From Burkholderiales bacterium (lineage in GTDB: Bacteria; Pseudomonadota; Gammaproteobacteria; Burkholderiales; Usitatibacteraceae): a stretch of 49,259 nt of DNA. Positions 8,872-20,135 of the stretch are shown one piece after another. How positions within the stretch are numbered: the first letter of the stretch is position 1; the number at the start of each line of letters is the position of its first letter. The notes under the pieces were generated by a model, which did no database searches, had not been told where the DNA came from, and saw only the letters and a program-made list of their open reading frames with translations. Made by a program: the position numbers and the translations under genes. Where the stretch lies: NCBI GenBank assembly GCA_025359985.1, contig JANYDB010000079.1:1-49259 (forward strand), given 5' to 3'.

Positions 8872-9282
8872 TTATTTTTTTTGCGCGGCGAAAAAATCTG
8901 CCATGGCTGCAACTTCGGCATCGCTGTAGCCTTTGGCGATTTGATGCATTAGCGTTGCCTCGCGTTTACCCTCTTTGAAAAGTTTCATTTGCCCTGCCAA
9001 ATACTCTTTGTTCATGCCAGCCAGGCCGGCAATCGCACCGCCAACGCTATTGCCATTCGTGCCATGGCAGGCCGCACAATTGGCCGCCAGTGAGCGAACA
9101 CCCAGCGGGGTTAAATTGGCTGGCGCAAAAGTTGGGGGGGGCGGAGGTGCAGGTAGAGGCTTGATAGCCAAGATGGGAGAGGCGGCTGGAGCGGGGGTCG
9201 GTGTTTGTGCACCAGCACCGACATTGATGGCCACAAGAGTGGATATTCCGGCGATTAGAAATAGGGGTTGCTTTATCTTCAT
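8872..9282 (-). CDS. Class I cytochrome c, FccA-like subunit
   Basis: A 136-residue exported monohaem cytochrome c. MKIKQPLFLIAGISTLVAIN and VGAGAQ form the signal peptide. Next is a Pro/Ala-rich linker (about residues 25-55), then the haem site NCAACHGTNGNS. The C-terminal helix MHQIAKGYSDAEVAAMADFF probably supplies the axial methionine. This fits the small subunit of flavocytochrome c, next to the flavoprotein gene. An open frame extends upstream to 9498, but GGAGAGAAAG sits directly before the ATG at 9282 and the signal peptide starts there. Confidence 0.86.
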   Translation of the reverse strand: MKIKQPLFLIAGISTLVAINVGAGAQTPTPAPAASPILAIKPLPAPPPPPTFAPANLTPLGVRSLAANCAACHGTNGNSVGGAIAGLAGMNKEYLAGQMKLFKEGKREATLMHQIAKGYSDAEVAAMADFFAAQKK

Positions 9283-9511
9283 CTTTCTCTCCATGCGTGA
9301 TGTGTTCAGGTGCTGGACTTCGACGACCATTTTTAAATGCTTCGAATAGAATAGCGCAAGAGTAAAAACACTGCCAACAGATTCGATAGAATTTTTTATC
9401 AAAGTTGGCGTTGCGTAGGCGTTGGGCTGGCGCAGCGCCAACGCGGCTTCATATCCCGTCCTTCGCCCTTCGCCTTGCAATCTGATACAACCCCGCAAAC
9501 ATCACGTATTT

Positions 9512-9541
9512 AAAAAATAGGGCCTTCAATGAAGGCCCTAT
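9512..9541 (-). terminator. Rho-independent terminator after clpA
   Basis: ATAGGGCCTTC (9517-9527) pairs perfectly with GAAGGCCCTAT (9531-9541) around a three-base loop. On the minus strand the stem is followed by six or more U residues. It lies about 60 bases beyond the clpA stop. Confidence 0.9.
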
Positions 9542-9603
9542 TATGTTGCGATACTGCAATACTGCGAAGCTACGAAAATACGAAGTGGAGAATAAAAGCT
9601 AGG

Positions 9604-11871
9604 CTAGGATTCTTGTACGGCAGTTTCTTTTTCTTCGCTAATCGCGAGCTTGACCTTGTTATCAGCATCAATATCAATGGTTACTTTACCGCCGTTCGCC
9701 AGCTTGCCAAACAGAAGCTCATCGGCTAGCGCGCGCCGAATCGTATCCTGAATCAATCGAGCCATAGGACGCGCACCCATTAACGGATCAAAGCCGTTTT
9801 TTGCTAGATATTTTTTTAGCCTGTCGGTAAACGTAACTTCCACTTTTTTCTCGGTCAATTGGGCTTCCAACTGCATAAGAAATTTATCAACCACCTGGAG
9901 AATAATCTGTTCATCAAGCGGCGCAAATGAAATCGTGGCATCAAGACGGTTGCGGAATTCAGGCGTAAACATCCGCTTGATTTCTGCCATTTCATCACCG
10001 GCTTTTTTATCGTTGGTGAAACCGATATTGATTTTGGACAGCTCCGCCGCGCCCGCATTGGTTGTCATCACGATCACGACATTACGAAAATCAGCCTTGC
10101 GCCCATTGTTGTCTGTGAGCGTTCCATGATCCATCACTTGCAGCAGCACGTTGTAGATATCAGGATGCGCTTTTTCGATTTCATCAAGCAGCAGCACAGA
10201 ATAAGGATGCTTGGTAATCGCTTCGGTCATTAGACCGCCTTGATCAAAACCCACATAGCCAGGAGGCGCACCAATCAAGCGCGATACCGCATGACGCTCC
10301 ATGTATTCGGACATATCAAAGCGAATCAACTCCGTACCTAAAATGAAGGCAAGCTGCTTGGCGACTTCGGTCTTGCCCACGCCTGTCGGACCCGAAAACA
10401 AAAATGAGCCGATCGGCTTAGTCGGACTGCCGAGCCCCGAACGCGCCATCTTGATCGCAGTGGTAAGAGCCTCAATCGCTTTATCCTGACCAAACACTAC
10501 GGACTTTAAATCACGCTCCAGCGTTTTTAACTGATTGCGATCATCGCTCGATACACTACGAGCGGGAATACGGGCAATTTTGGCAACGATTTCTTCAATT
10601 TCAGATTTGCCAATCGTTTTTTTCTGTTTCGATTTCGGCGCCACGCGCTGCGCCGCACCGGCCTCGTCAATCACATCAATGGCTTTATCTGGCAAGTGAC
10701 GATCATTGATGTATTTGGCTGATAACTCCGCCGCCGTGGTTAAAGCAACCGCCGTATATTTCACGTTGTGATGCGTTTCAAAACGCGATTTTAACCCTTT
10801 CAGAATTTCGACTGTCTCCGCTATTGAAGGCTCATTCACATCAATCTTTTGAAAGCGGCGCGAAAGTGCAGCGTCTTTCTCAAAAATGCTGCGATATTCG
10901 GTGTAAGTAGTCGCGCCGATGCATTTTAATTGCCCAGACGACAAAGCAGGCTTTAATAAATTAGACGCGTCCAAGGTACCACCTGAAGCTGAACCTGCGC
11001 CGATCAGGGTGTGGATTTCATCGATAAATAAAACGGCATTCGGGTTTTCCATAAGCTGCTTCAAGACTGCCTTTAGGCGTTGCTCAAAATCGCCACGGTA
11101 CTTGGTGCCAGCCAGCAGAGATCCCATGTCGAGCGAATAAACCTGCGATTTCGCCAAAATTTCAGGGACCTGCCCATCCACAATACGTTTTGCAAGACCT
11201 TCAGCAATGGCGGTTTTACCCACACCAGCTTCACCAACCAGCAATGGATTGTTCTTGCGGCGACGACACAATATCTGAATCACCCGCTCAACTTCATTGT
11301 CGCGACCAATCAGCGGATCAATCTTGCCATCAATGGCCTGCTGGTTTAAATGCAACGTGTAGCTTTCCAAAGCCCCGCCAGACTGTTCGCCCTCGGCAGC
11401 CTCGCCTTCGGTTTCGGTCTTGGTAGGACCCTGTGGTGACACCTTGGAAATACCGTGCGAAATGAAATTGACCACATCCAGACGCGACACGCCCTGCTGA
11501 TGCAGGAAATAAACGGCATGAGAGTCTTTTTCACCGTAAATTGCGACCAGCACATTGGCACCTGTAACTTCTTTTTTGCCGGACGATTGCACATGCAAAA
11601 TGGCACGCTGGATAACACGCTGAAAACCCAGTGTTGGCTGGGTATTGACTTCACCATCACCAGCCACAATCGGGGTGTGCTGTTCAATAAATTCAGTAAG
11701 CGCTTTTTTCAGATCATCGACTTTGGCCGCGCATGCCTTCAGCACTTCCTGCGCGGAAGGGTTCTCCAGCAGAGCCAACAACAAATGCTCTACTGTGATG
11801 AACTCGTGGCGTTTTTGCCGAGCCTCTACAAAAGCCATATGCAGACTGACTTCGAGTTCTTGGGCAATCAT
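9604..11871 (-). CDS. clpA: ClpA, ATPase subunit of the ClpAP protease
   Basis: A 755-residue Hsp100 unfoldase. The N-domain (about 1-145) starts [20 protein letters not shown], where the adaptor ClpS docks. AAA module 1 has [13 protein letters not shown] and [14 protein letters not shown]; module 2 has [13 protein letters not shown] and [13 protein letters not shown]. The ClpP-docking loop is probably INIGFTND (IGF tripeptide). ClpA unfolds tagged or N-degron proteins into ClpP; clpP is not in the window. clpS lies 117 bases upstream in the same direction, and a strong terminator follows. Confidence 0.97.
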   Translation of the reverse strand: MIAQELEVSLHMAFVEARQKRHEFITVEHLLLALLENPSAQEVLKACAAKVDDLKKALTEFIEQHTPIVAGDGEVNTQPTLGFQRVIQRAILHVQSSGKKEVTGANVLVAIYGEKDSHAVYFLHQQGVSRLDVVNFISHGISKVSPQGPTKTETEGEAAEGEQSGGALESYTLHLNQQAIDGKIDPLIGRDNEVERVIQILCRRRKNNPLLVGEAGVGKTAIAEGLAKRIVDGQVPEILAKSQVYSLDMGSLLAGTKYRGDFEQRLKAVLKQLMENPNAVLFIDEIHTLIGAGSASGGTLDASNLLKPALSSGQLKCIGATTYTEYRSIFEKDAALSRRFQKIDVNEPSIAETVEILKGLKSRFETHHNVKYTAVALTTAAELSAKYINDRHLPDKAIDVIDEAGAAQRVAPKSKQKKTIGKSEIEEIVAKIARIPARSVSSDDRNQLKTLERDLKSVVFGQDKAIEALTTAIKMARSGLGSPTKPIGSFLFSGPTGVGKTEVAKQLAFILGTELIRFDMSEYMERHAVSRLIGAPPGYVGFDQGGLMTEAITKHPYSVLLLDEIEKAHPDIYNVLLQVMDHGTLTDNNGRKADFRNVVIVMTTNAGAAELSKINIGFTNDKKAGDEMAEIKRMFTPEFRNRLDATISFAPLDEQIILQVVDKFLMQLEAQLTEKKVEVTFTDRLKKYLAKNGFDPLMGARPMARLIQDTIRRALADELLFGKLANGGKVTIDIDADNKVKLAISEEKETAVQES

Positions 11872-11988
11872 GTTTTACCTTTCTATACCTGCTGCGAATG
11901 TGCTTGCGCACATTCTTTGTGTGTGAACCAGAAACTGGAAACTGAGCAACGTCACTGAACCTGATACGACGACAAACGTGGTCAAGAT

Positions 11989-12315
11989 TCAAATTTCTTC
12001 CATACCGCAGTGCAATGGATGCTCATATTTCTTGGCATAATCGCCAACCTGCTCGACTTTCATCGCCGCCACATCACGCGGAAAAATGCCACATATCCCG
12101 CGACCTTCCGTATGTACTTTGAGCATGATTTGAGTTGCGCGTTCGTAGGTATGACCAAAAAGCTGCTCCAGCACGTCTATTACAAACTCCATGGGGGTGT
12201 AGTCGTCGTTGTACATCACCACCTGCCACATCGGTGGAGGTTTGGTTTGATGAGGATTTTCTTTTAGCGCGGTATCACCGTCAATGCCCGGCGCGTTCGG
12301 TTGTTTAGTAGCCAT
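11989..12315 (-). CDS. clpS: ClpS adaptor for ClpA
   Basis: A ClpS adaptor, which delivers N-degron substrates to ClpAP. The core reads PPMWQVVMYNDDYTPMEFVI, including the substrate-pocket motif NDDYTPMEFV, then MLKVHTEGRGICGIFPRDVA. The frame is open to 12351. I prefer the ATG at 12315 (MATKQPNAPG, 108 residues) because the first 12 residues of the longer form are hydrophobic and untypical, but the ribosome binding sites do not settle it. It is arranged with clpA as in most proteobacteria. Confidence 0.94.
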   Translation of the reverse strand: MATKQPNAPGIDGDTALKENPHQTKPPPMWQVVMYNDDYTPMEFVIDVLEQLFGHTYERATQIMLKVHTEGRGICGIFPRDVAAMKVEQVGDYAKKYEHPLHCGMEEI

Positions 12316-12688
12316 GCCTTGTACACATATTAAAGATAAAAATAACGCCATTAAGCGTTCATAATTAAAGCACTTTTTTAATTTTACTTTACTTAAGTGT
12401 AGCTATTAATATGGATAACTGTGAGCCGATTTCAAGTGCCCTTTAAAACTTAACGCGTATTCAAAAACCATTTTTTCCGGCGCGGTGTGGCGCAAACATT
12501 TGTATTCATGCAACACTCCCACTTAAATATTAGGCCAACTTGTTGACTTCACTCAATTTAGCCGGTAAAAGGCAGTTTGGAGTTTGGCTTCATGGTTAAC
12601 TGCATTTGCAATAAAGCGGTTGCGGGCCTTGATAGCAAAACGATTCCGGGCGCTCCAACCCGATTTCATTTTTAAGGAAGCAACAGCA
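12316..12688. other. Intergenic region between clpS and cspA
   Basis: A divergent spacer carrying promoters for clpS (minus) and the cspA-type gene (plus). TTGACT near 12542 could be part of a promoter for the plus gene, which would then have a leader of about 120 bases, as is common for cold-shock mRNAs. No convincing -10 partner or conserved coding frame was found. Confidence 0.35.
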
Positions 12689-12892
12689 ATGGCAACTGGT
12701 ACAGTCAAATGGTTTAACGACGCTAAAGGTTTTGGTTTTATCACTCCTGATGATGGTAGCGAAGATTTGTTTGCTCACTTCTCGGCGATCGAAATGAATG
12801 GTTTTAAAACCCTCAAAGAGGGTCAAAAGGTCGCATTCGAAGTGACCCAGGGCCCTAAAGGCAAACAAGCATCAAATATTAAAAACGCCTGA
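12689..12892 (+). CDS. CspA-family cold-shock protein (copy 1)
   Basis: A 67-residue cold-shock domain. [20 protein letters not shown] carries RNP1 (KGFGFI), DLFAHFSAI carries RNP2, and [20 protein letters not shown] closes the beta-barrel. Such proteins bind single-stranded RNA/DNA and act as RNA chaperones. It starts at the ATG at 12689 after AAGGAAG (12674-12680); the frame upstream of this ATG is not coding. It is a close paralogue of the gene at 22782. A terminator follows. Confidence 0.95.
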   Translation: MATGTVKWFNDAKGFGFITPDDGSEDLFAHFSAIEMNGFKTLKEGQKVAFEVTQGPKGKQASNIKNA

Positions 12893-12952
12893 TATTTGTC
12901 AGTGTTTTAATGTTGAAGCAGTACGGTCGTTAGCCTCACAAAAATTTGGAAT

Positions 12953-12988
12953 CCCCCGCGGCGCAAGTTGTGGGGGTTTTTCTTTTTT
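12953..12988 (+). terminator. Rho-independent terminator after cspA copy 1
   Basis: CCCCC (12953-12957) pairs with GGGGG (12972-12976), with further G-U and C-G pairs inside, followed by TTTTTCTTTTTT. Confidence 0.82.
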
Positions 12989-13037
12989 GGCGGTATTTTT
13001 AAACGACATTCAATCAGTGGTTATTTTTTTGGGCTCT

Positions 13038-13622
13038 ATGTTAATTTTATTCAACAAACCCTATGGTGTCATCTGCCAATTTAGCCCATCTGGCGACAAG
13101 CCGACCCTCAAAAATTACCTCCTTATTCCTGATGTCTACCCTGCAGGCAGGCTGGACACCGACAGTGAAGGTCTACTCCTGCTAACCGACGACGGCATTC
13201 TCCAAGCGCGTATAGCTGACCCTCGCTACAATCTGAGTAAAACATATTGGGCAGAAGTTGAGGGTACGCCCACGGATGACGCGCTAAAGCCGCTTCGGCA
13301 GGGCATTAACTTGGGCGATTTTGTTACCCAGCCCGCGATTGCCAACCTGATAGAGCCACCTGCTATATTGTGGCCGCGCCACCCGCCGGTGCGATTTCGT
13401 AAAGAAATACCCACAAATTGGCTTGAAATTTCCATTAAAGAGGGGAAAAATCGGCAAATACGTCGAATGACTGCACATATTGGTTTTCCGACATTACGTT
13501 TAATCAGAGCCTCTATTGGCAAATGGCAATTAACTGATATTGCGTCAGGTGAGTGGCGACAAGCAAGCACGGGCGCCGAAATATTAAGAATCAGAAAAAC
13601 AAAAAAAACCCTGGCCGAATAA
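13038..13622 (+). CDS. rluE: 23S rRNA pseudouridine synthase, RluE/RsuA family
   Basis: A 194-residue RsuA-family pseudouridine synthase without an S4 domain, as in RluE, which modifies U2457 of 23S rRNA. It begins MLILFNKPYGVICQFSP. The catalytic motif is PAGRLDTDSEGLLLLTDDG with the active Asp in GRLDTDS. Later come LSKTYWAEVEG and IKEGKNRQIRRMTAHIGFPT with LRLIRASIG. The frame continues upstream to a TTG at 12987, but that part overlaps the preceding terminator and lacks family similarity, so I choose the ATG at 13038. Confidence 0.88.
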   Translation: MLILFNKPYGVICQFSPSGDKPTLKNYLLIPDVYPAGRLDTDSEGLLLLTDDGILQARIADPRYNLSKTYWAEVEGTPTDDALKPLRQGINLGDFVTQPAIANLIEPPAILWPRHPPVRFRKEIPTNWLEISIKEGKNRQIRRMTAHIGFPTLRLIRASIGKWQLTDIASGEWRQASTGAEILRIRKTKKTLAE

Positions 13623-13810
13623 GTAAGCGCGGAGATAGAGGGCAGAAATCCAGTAAATAAGGTACCCATATTGAGTAAATAGCGCTTTTTTGCCTCGAAA
13701 GGTTCCCAAAAGCCTGTCAACCGTCTATACTCACGCGCGTTATTCGCCATGACAGGCAATAATCTGTCTGGAATAATTAGTCAGCTCACTCACTCGTATA
13801 GGAAATATTT

Positions 13811-14116
13811 ATGAAATCGATCTCTACCGTTGTCGCTGCTTTGTTTGCAGTTGCTGCACTGAACGCCGTTGCTCAAACTCCAGCCGCTGCACCTGCTAAG
13901 GCCGCAGCACCAGCTGCCGCACCAGCACCCGTTGCTGCTCCTGCTAAAGCTGCTGCACCTGCACCAGCCGCTGCTCCAGCAAAAGCCGAAGCTCCTGCAA
14001 AAATGACCAAAGAAGAAAAAGCTGCTGCTAAAAAAGCAAAAAAAGAAGCCGCCATGAAAGCAAAAGCTGAAAAAGCTGCCGCTGCTAAAGCAAAAAAAGA
14101 CGCCCCAACCAAGTAA
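13811..14116 (+). CDS. Exported Ala/Pro/Lys-rich low-complexity protein
   Basis: A 101-residue protein of unknown function. MKSISTVVAALFAVAALNAV followed by AQ is a clear Sec signal peptide. The next 40 residues are imperfect PAAAPAKAAAPA repeats. The last 40 are a Lys/Ala/Glu-rich helix (MTKEEKAAAKKAKKEAAMKA and onwards). The architecture (signal, Pro/Ala linker, highly basic helix) recalls histone-H1-like tails, but this protein is exported. It has its own terminator and is not in an operon. The start is supported by the signal peptide and AGGAAAT upstream. Confidence 0.78.
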   Translation: MKSISTVVAALFAVAALNAVAQTPAAAPAKAAAPAAAPAPVAAPAKAAAPAPAAAPAKAEAPAKMTKEEKAAAKKAKKEAAMKAKAEKAAAAKAKKDAPTK

Positions 14117-14138
14117 TTTTGGGCGTATTTAGTTTCAC

Positions 14139-14167
14139 AAAAAGCGGGGCTTAGGCTCCGCTTTTTT
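14139..14167 (+). terminator. Rho-independent terminator after the Ala/Lys-rich gene
   Basis: AAAAAGCGG (14139-14147) pairs with CCGCTTTTTT (14158-14167) around a GGCTTAGGCT loop that can itself pair. The U-run lies in the 3' arm. Confidence 0.85.
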
Positions 14168-14202
14168 ATTCCGGTTTTATTGTTTCAAATATTATTTAGA
14201 AT

Positions 14203-15309
14203 ATGTCGAACAATCGTGTGGTGGTTGGTCTTTCCGGCGGCGTAGATTCCGCAGTTACAGCTTTATTGCTCAAACAACAGGGCTATGAAGTTATCGGTCT
14301 TTTCATGAAAAATTGGGAAGATGATGACGATGATGAATATTGCTCTACCCGCCAGGATTTTATTGATGCCGCCGCCGCCGCAGATGTGATCGGCATTGAT
14401 TTCGAAGCCGTTAATTTTGCGTTTGAATACAAAGATCGGGTATTCGCTGAATTTCTGCGTGAATACGCCGCCGGTCGCACCCCAAATCCGGATGTACTGT
14501 GCAACGCCGAAATTAAATTCAAAGCGTTTCTGGATCATGCCGTTGCGCTAGGGGCCGTGAAAATTGCCACGGGGCACTATGCACGCGTGCGTGAAACCAA
14601 CGGAAAATTTGAGCTGCTCAAAGGATTGGATGCGGAGAAAGATCAAAGCTATTTCCTGCACCGTTTGAGTCAGGCGCAGCTGTCAAAAGCTCTATTTCCG
14701 GTAGGCCATCTGCAGAAATCAACCGTACGCACATTGGCAGCCAAAGCGGGTCTGCCTAACCATGCCAAAAAAGATTCAACCGGAATTTGTTTTATTGGCG
14801 AACGACCGTTCCGCGAATTTCTGGAGCGTTACTTACCACGCGCACCTGGTCTGATGATAACGCCAGACGGCAAACGCATGGGAGAGCATCAGGGCTTGAT
14901 GTACTACACGATTGGTCAGCGTCAGGGTCTGGGCATCGGGGGCACCAAAAATAGTATGGGCACACCGTGGTTTGTGGCAGATAAAAATAGGGAGCGCAAT
15001 GAATTGATCATCGTGCAGGGACACGATGATCCACATTTGCTTAATCGAAGTCTGAGCGCAGATGATGCTTCATGGATCGCAGGCCATAGCCCTTTGTTTG
15101 GGTTTACCTCGCAGCCAGATCACCTAGGGGCAAAAACCCGTTACCGGCAGGCTAATGCAGCCTGTTTATTGCATGCGAAGACCACAGAGGCGCTGGCATT
15201 CAAGCTCGATTTTGAACAGCCACAGTGGGCTATAACCCCCGGACAATCAGCGGTACTGTATCAAGGTGAAATTTGCCTCGGTGGCGGAATTATTTCAGCT
15301 CGATTGTAA
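14203..15309 (+). CDS. mnmA: MnmA tRNA 2-thiouridylase
   Basis: A 368-residue MnmA (TrmU), which inserts sulfur at U34 of tRNA Lys, Glu and Gln using ATP and persulfide sulfur. The PP-loop is [18 protein letters not shown] (about 5-22). The catalytic cysteines are in [12 protein letters not shown] (about 100) and [15 protein letters not shown] (about 197). [16 protein letters not shown] is recognisable as [17 protein letters not shown] near 235. It starts at the ATG at 14203, downstream of a terminator, and is convergent with the GST gene. Confidence 0.97.
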   Translation: MSNNRVVVGLSGGVDSAVTALLLKQQGYEVIGLFMKNWEDDDDDEYCSTRQDFIDAAAAADVIGIDFEAVNFAFEYKDRVFAEFLREYAAGRTPNPDVLCNAEIKFKAFLDHAVALGAVKIATGHYARVRETNGKFELLKGLDAEKDQSYFLHRLSQAQLSKALFPVGHLQKSTVRTLAAKAGLPNHAKKDSTGICFIGERPFREFLERYLPRAPGLMITPDGKRMGEHQGLMYYTIGQRQGLGIGGTKNSMGTPWFVADKNRERNELIIVQGHDDPHLLNRSLSADDASWIAGHSPLFGFTSQPDHLGAKTRYRQANAACLLHAKTTEALAFKLDFEQPQWAITPGQSAVLYQGEICLGGGIISARL

Positions 15310-15333
15310 ATATTTACTGCTAACGCTGTTGTT

Positions 15334-15942
15334 TTACGCGGGAGGCTTAGTGTCCATAAATGAAGGGCGCGACTCAATGCGCTCCATCCATGCTGCCAAG
15401 CCAGGATGATTCAGACGCCATGTCATTTCAGGCAAACGAAATTCAAGCCATCCCAAGCTGCACGCCAGCGCAATATCACCCAGCGTCAAATTTTCGCCAT
15501 GACAGAATTTGCGATCTCCCAGCTCGCGCGCGGCCGCCGCAATACCGCTTTCAACCTTGCCAGTCTGGCGCTGTATCCAGTCTTTACTTTGCTCAGCAGC
15601 GGGACGCTTGCGTTCAAGAAAGAGTGCAATGCCTGCATCCGCAATACCGTCACCTAATGCCTCCCAACGTTTAACCAAGGCGCGCTCGCGACCTCCTTCG
15701 GGAATAAGCCGGGATACGGGTGTCACGCCGTCCAGAAATTCGGTAATTACTCGCGAGTCGTAGAGTGAAATGCCATCATCAAGCAATAGTACCGGGATCT
15801 TTGTAAGCGGATTATAAAGCGCACTTTTGGGTTCCGCACTCCAGACATTATCTTCAACAAATTCACATTCAATGCGCTTTTCCGCCATCACAATGCGAAC
15901 TTTACGGGCATACGGACTGGTGTATGAGGCAATCAATTTCAT
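15334..15942 (-). CDS. Glutathione S-transferase
   Basis: A 202-residue GST. The thioredoxin-fold N-domain reads MKLIASYTSPYARKVRIVMA, with the likely catalytic Ser in the SPYARK turn, then NPLTKIPVLLLDDG and LYDSRVITEFLD for glutathione binding. The C-terminal helical domain contains GENLTLGDIALACSLGWLEF. It resembles YibF-type GSTs; the electrophilic substrate is unknown. It is a single gene, convergent with mnmA. Confidence 0.9.
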   Translation of the reverse strand: MKLIASYTSPYARKVRIVMAEKRIECEFVEDNVWSAEPKSALYNPLTKIPVLLLDDGISLYDSRVITEFLDGVTPVSRLIPEGGRERALVKRWEALGDGIADAGIALFLERKRPAAEQSKDWIQRQTGKVESGIAAAARELGDRKFCHGENLTLGDIALACSLGWLEFRLPEMTWRLNHPGLAAWMERIESRPSFMDTKPPA

Positions 15943-16177
15943 GAAATTTCCGGTGCGGTAAGAGGGCGTCGTCGGCTGCTATATAGCAATAACTTATCGC
16001 TCGACTTATTTATATTTTCTATTTTCTAATTATAGCATTTGGCGCATTGTAAGTCCTGATCCAGCAGGCAATTTTCTGCTCTCATTCAGCATCATTGAGC
16101 GATCAAAACAGACCCTGCTTGAGGACGCATGATAAAATTTCAATTCTTTTTGTAATGCTTAAACCTTCACCCAATAG

Positions 16178-17560
<1,383 letters not shown>

Positions 17561-17839
17561 TGCTTTACTGCTAGCGAACAAAAAACCAGCGCGAGCATGA
17601 AACGGCGGATTCGTACGAGAAACTGCCACCACTGTTCCACCAAAAATACGTAATAAATGTGTTCCTGCAAACAACTCTTTTATGTGGGGTTCCTAGATTA
17701 AGCTACAAAAAATTAACGGGAATAAATTATTACCGTCGCCTTGCCGCCATATACCTCTTGAATCGTCTGAATCGCAGCAACCTTACAGCCGTGGTGGCAA
17801 AGAAAAAATTAAGCGTGTCACCAGACCGGCGCCACACCA

Positions 17840-18202
17840 TCACAGCATTTTCTTGAGCTCTCCGCTGTCCATCAGGCGAGCTAGATCATCAGCGCCACCA
17901 ACCAGCATGCCGCCCACAAACACCATCGGGAAAGTCGGCCAGCCACTCCACATTTTGAGTGCATTGCGGCGACGCCAATGATTGAAATAGCTGCCGTATT
18001 CAAGGTAATGATAGCTAACACCTGCAGCATCCAGCGCCTTGCGCGCGCGCTTTGGCATAGGGTTTTGTGCCATCCCGACCACCACGACTTTGTGGGCTGA
18101 CAAGGCAGCTTCAACCTCCTGCACGATATCCATCTGGTGAGTAGAAATTACCTCGCGAATAGCCGGGTGGATGCGCGCTTCTTCAAGAATTTTACGTGCC
18201 AT
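17840..18202 (-). CDS. Glutaredoxin-like protein without cysteines
   Basis: A 120-residue protein with a glutaredoxin fold like monothiol Grx4-type proteins. It has a helical start (IREVISTHQMDIVQEVEAAL), VVVVGMAQNPMPKRARKALD at the position of the active site, and GWPTFPMVFVGGMLVGGADD, which matches the WPTxPxxFVxGxxxGG GSH-binding motif. The usual CGFS/CPYC is replaced by AQNPMP, and the protein has no Cys at all. It therefore cannot do classical thiol chemistry or bind an Fe-S cluster through that site. AAAGGA precedes the ATG. The role is unknown. Confidence 0.82.
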   Translation of the reverse strand: MARKILEEARIHPAIREVISTHQMDIVQEVEAALSAHKVVVVGMAQNPMPKRARKALDAAGVSYHYLEYGSYFNHWRRRNALKMWSGWPTFPMVFVGGMLVGGADDLARLMDSGELKKML

Positions 18203-18266
18203 GGTGAATCCTTTTTATATTGGATTATCAAATATAACTGTGCTGTTCAAAATACTGCTGCGCTTT

Positions 18267-19937
18267 TTAATATGGGCTCGCTTGATCGTCCATCATCATT
18301 TTTTTATGCCGGCCCACGCCGCCGATTATTGACAGCGCAACCGCTTCAGCCGCTTTTATGCCATCAACTCCTGCAGACATAATGCCACCAGCGTAGCCAG
18401 CGCCCTCACCCGCCGGAAACAAGCCGCGAGTATTGATGCTCTGAAAATCATCATCACGTCGTGAAATACGAATGGGGGACGAAGTACGCGTCTCAACTCC
18501 GGTTAATACGGCGTCCGCCATCGCAAAGCCTTTAATCTGTTTATCAAACGCAGGCAATGCTTCGCGAATCGCTTCGATTGCAAAATCCGGCACTACGCTA
18601 CTTAGGTCTGTCATTTTCACACCAGGCTTGTACGACGGCACGATAGACCCCAATGACGTCGATGCACGACCCGCGATAAAGTCGCCCACCAGTTGCGCAG
18701 GTGCTGCATAATTTTCGCCACCCGCTTTGAAAGCCTGCTCTTCCCAATGGCGTTGAAAAGCCATACCAGCCAGTGGATGACCCGGGTAATCGCGTTCAGG
18801 CGTGATACCCACCACGATGCCTGCATTGGCATTGCGTTCATTGCGCGAATATTGGCTCATGCCGTTGGTGACGACGCGGCCTGGCTCAGAGGTAGCCGCC
18901 ACAACCGTGCCACCCGGGCACATGCAAAAGCTGTATACCGAACGGCCATTGCTGGCGTGGTGTACCAGCTTATAATCGGCCGCGCCCAAAATATTATGGC
19001 CTGTGTTAGCACCAAATCGTGCTGTATCAATCAATGATTGTGGATGCTCGATGCGAAAACCAATCGAGAATGGTTTGGCTTCAATATGCACGCCGCTTGC
19101 GTAAATACTTTCAAACGTATCGCGCGCGCTATGACCAATTGCCAGCACCACATGTTGGCTCTCGATACGCTCGTTATTGGCCAGAATCACGCCACGAATA
19201 CGGCGCGTACCATCACTCTGTTTTTCAATATCGAAATCAATAACCCTTTGCTGGAAACGAATTTCACCGCCCAGCGATTCAATTGTGGCGCGCATTTTTT
19301 CCACCATCTTGACCAGTTTAAAGGTGCCGATATGGGGCTTCGAGACATACATAATTTCGGCCGGCGCACCGGCTTTAACAAATTCAATCAGCACTTTGCG
19401 GCCGAGAAAAAAAGGATCTTTAATTTGACTCCAGAGCTTACCATCTGAAAACGTACCCGCACCACCTTCACCGAATTGCACATTGGATTCAGGATTCAAC
19501 ACGGATTTGCGCCACAGGCCCCAAGTGTCCTGAGTACGCTCGCGCACGGCTTTACCGCGCTCCAGCACAATCGGTTTAAAGCCCATCTGAGCCAGGATGA
19601 GGGCCGCAAACAAACCACAGGGGCCCAGCCCAATCACCACCGGACGCGACGCCAATACGGAGGGTGCGTGGCCCACAAATTTGTATTCTGTATCAGGTGT
19701 AGGCGTGAGCTTGGGATCTCCTGCAAAACGCTTCAGCAATGCAGGCTCGTTTTTGACCTCGCAATCAAGGGTATAAACCAGATGAATATCAGCACGCTTG
19801 CGCGCATCGTAACCACGGCGAAAAATGACCACATTTAGCAACTCACTGGCAGTGATTTTAAGGCGCTTGATAGCCGCAGCCGGGATGGCGGCCTCATCAT
19901 GATCCAGCGGAAGTTTAATTTCGGTAAGACGTAGCAT
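18267..19937 (-). CDS. Large FAD-dependent oxidoreductase (COG2509 type)
   Basis: A 556-residue flavoprotein of the 'uncharacterised FAD-dependent dehydrogenase' family. An N-terminal domain of about 90 residues (MLRLTEIKLPLDHDEAAIPA) precedes the FAD Rossmann motif VVIGLGPCGLFAALILAQMG (about 97-116). Later come VQFGEGGAGTFSDGKLWSQI, VLAIGHSARDTFE, YSFCMCPGGTVVAATSEPGR and the C-terminal FAD motif GEGAGYAGGIMSAGVDGIKA. The substrate is unknown. I see no strong ribosome binding site at 19937. It is a single gene. Confidence 0.86.
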   Translation of the reverse strand: MLRLTEIKLPLDHDEAAIPAAAIKRLKITASELLNVVIFRRGYDARKRADIHLVYTLDCEVKNEPALLKRFAGDPKLTPTPDTEYKFVGHAPSVLASRPVVIGLGPCGLFAALILAQMGFKPIVLERGKAVRERTQDTWGLWRKSVLNPESNVQFGEGGAGTFSDGKLWSQIKDPFFLGRKVLIEFVKAGAPAEIMYVSKPHIGTFKLVKMVEKMRATIESLGGEIRFQQRVIDFDIEKQSDGTRRIRGVILANNERIESQHVVLAIGHSARDTFESIYASGVHIEAKPFSIGFRIEHPQSLIDTARFGANTGHNILGAADYKLVHHASNGRSVYSFCMCPGGTVVAATSEPGRVVTNGMSQYSRNERNANAGIVVGITPERDYPGHPLAGMAFQRHWEEQAFKAGGENYAAPAQLVGDFIAGRASTSLGSIVPSYKPGVKMTDLSSVVPDFAIEAIREALPAFDKQIKGFAMADAVLTGVETRTSSPIRISRRDDDFQSINTRGLFPAGEGAGYAGGIMSAGVDGIKAAEAVALSIIGGVGRHKKMMMDDQASPY

Positions 19938-20135
19938 ATTGGGGAAACTTATACGGTTTAAGCGGTCTACGGAAAGTGTTGTGAAATAATTCCGTATTGG
20001 TTTTAATTCATCTTCTCAATGTTCTTCACATCATTTTTTGCAGCCTGTAATGTTGTTTACTGCGTTGCTTTTCTAGTACTCATTACCCATTACCCACTAC
20101 ATTAACCCATCGTCGCACACTTAAAGGAAGCACTC

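Noticed and set aside
13873-14112. 79-codon Ala/Gly/Phe-rich open frame on the minus strand
   Set aside because: Antisense shadow of the Ala/Lys repeat gene, produced by its low complexity.
17659-17856. 65-codon frame between purB and the glutaredoxin-like gene
   Set aside because: No ribosome site, no recognisable similarity, and it overlaps the end of the minus-strand gene. The 279-base spacer shows nothing else.
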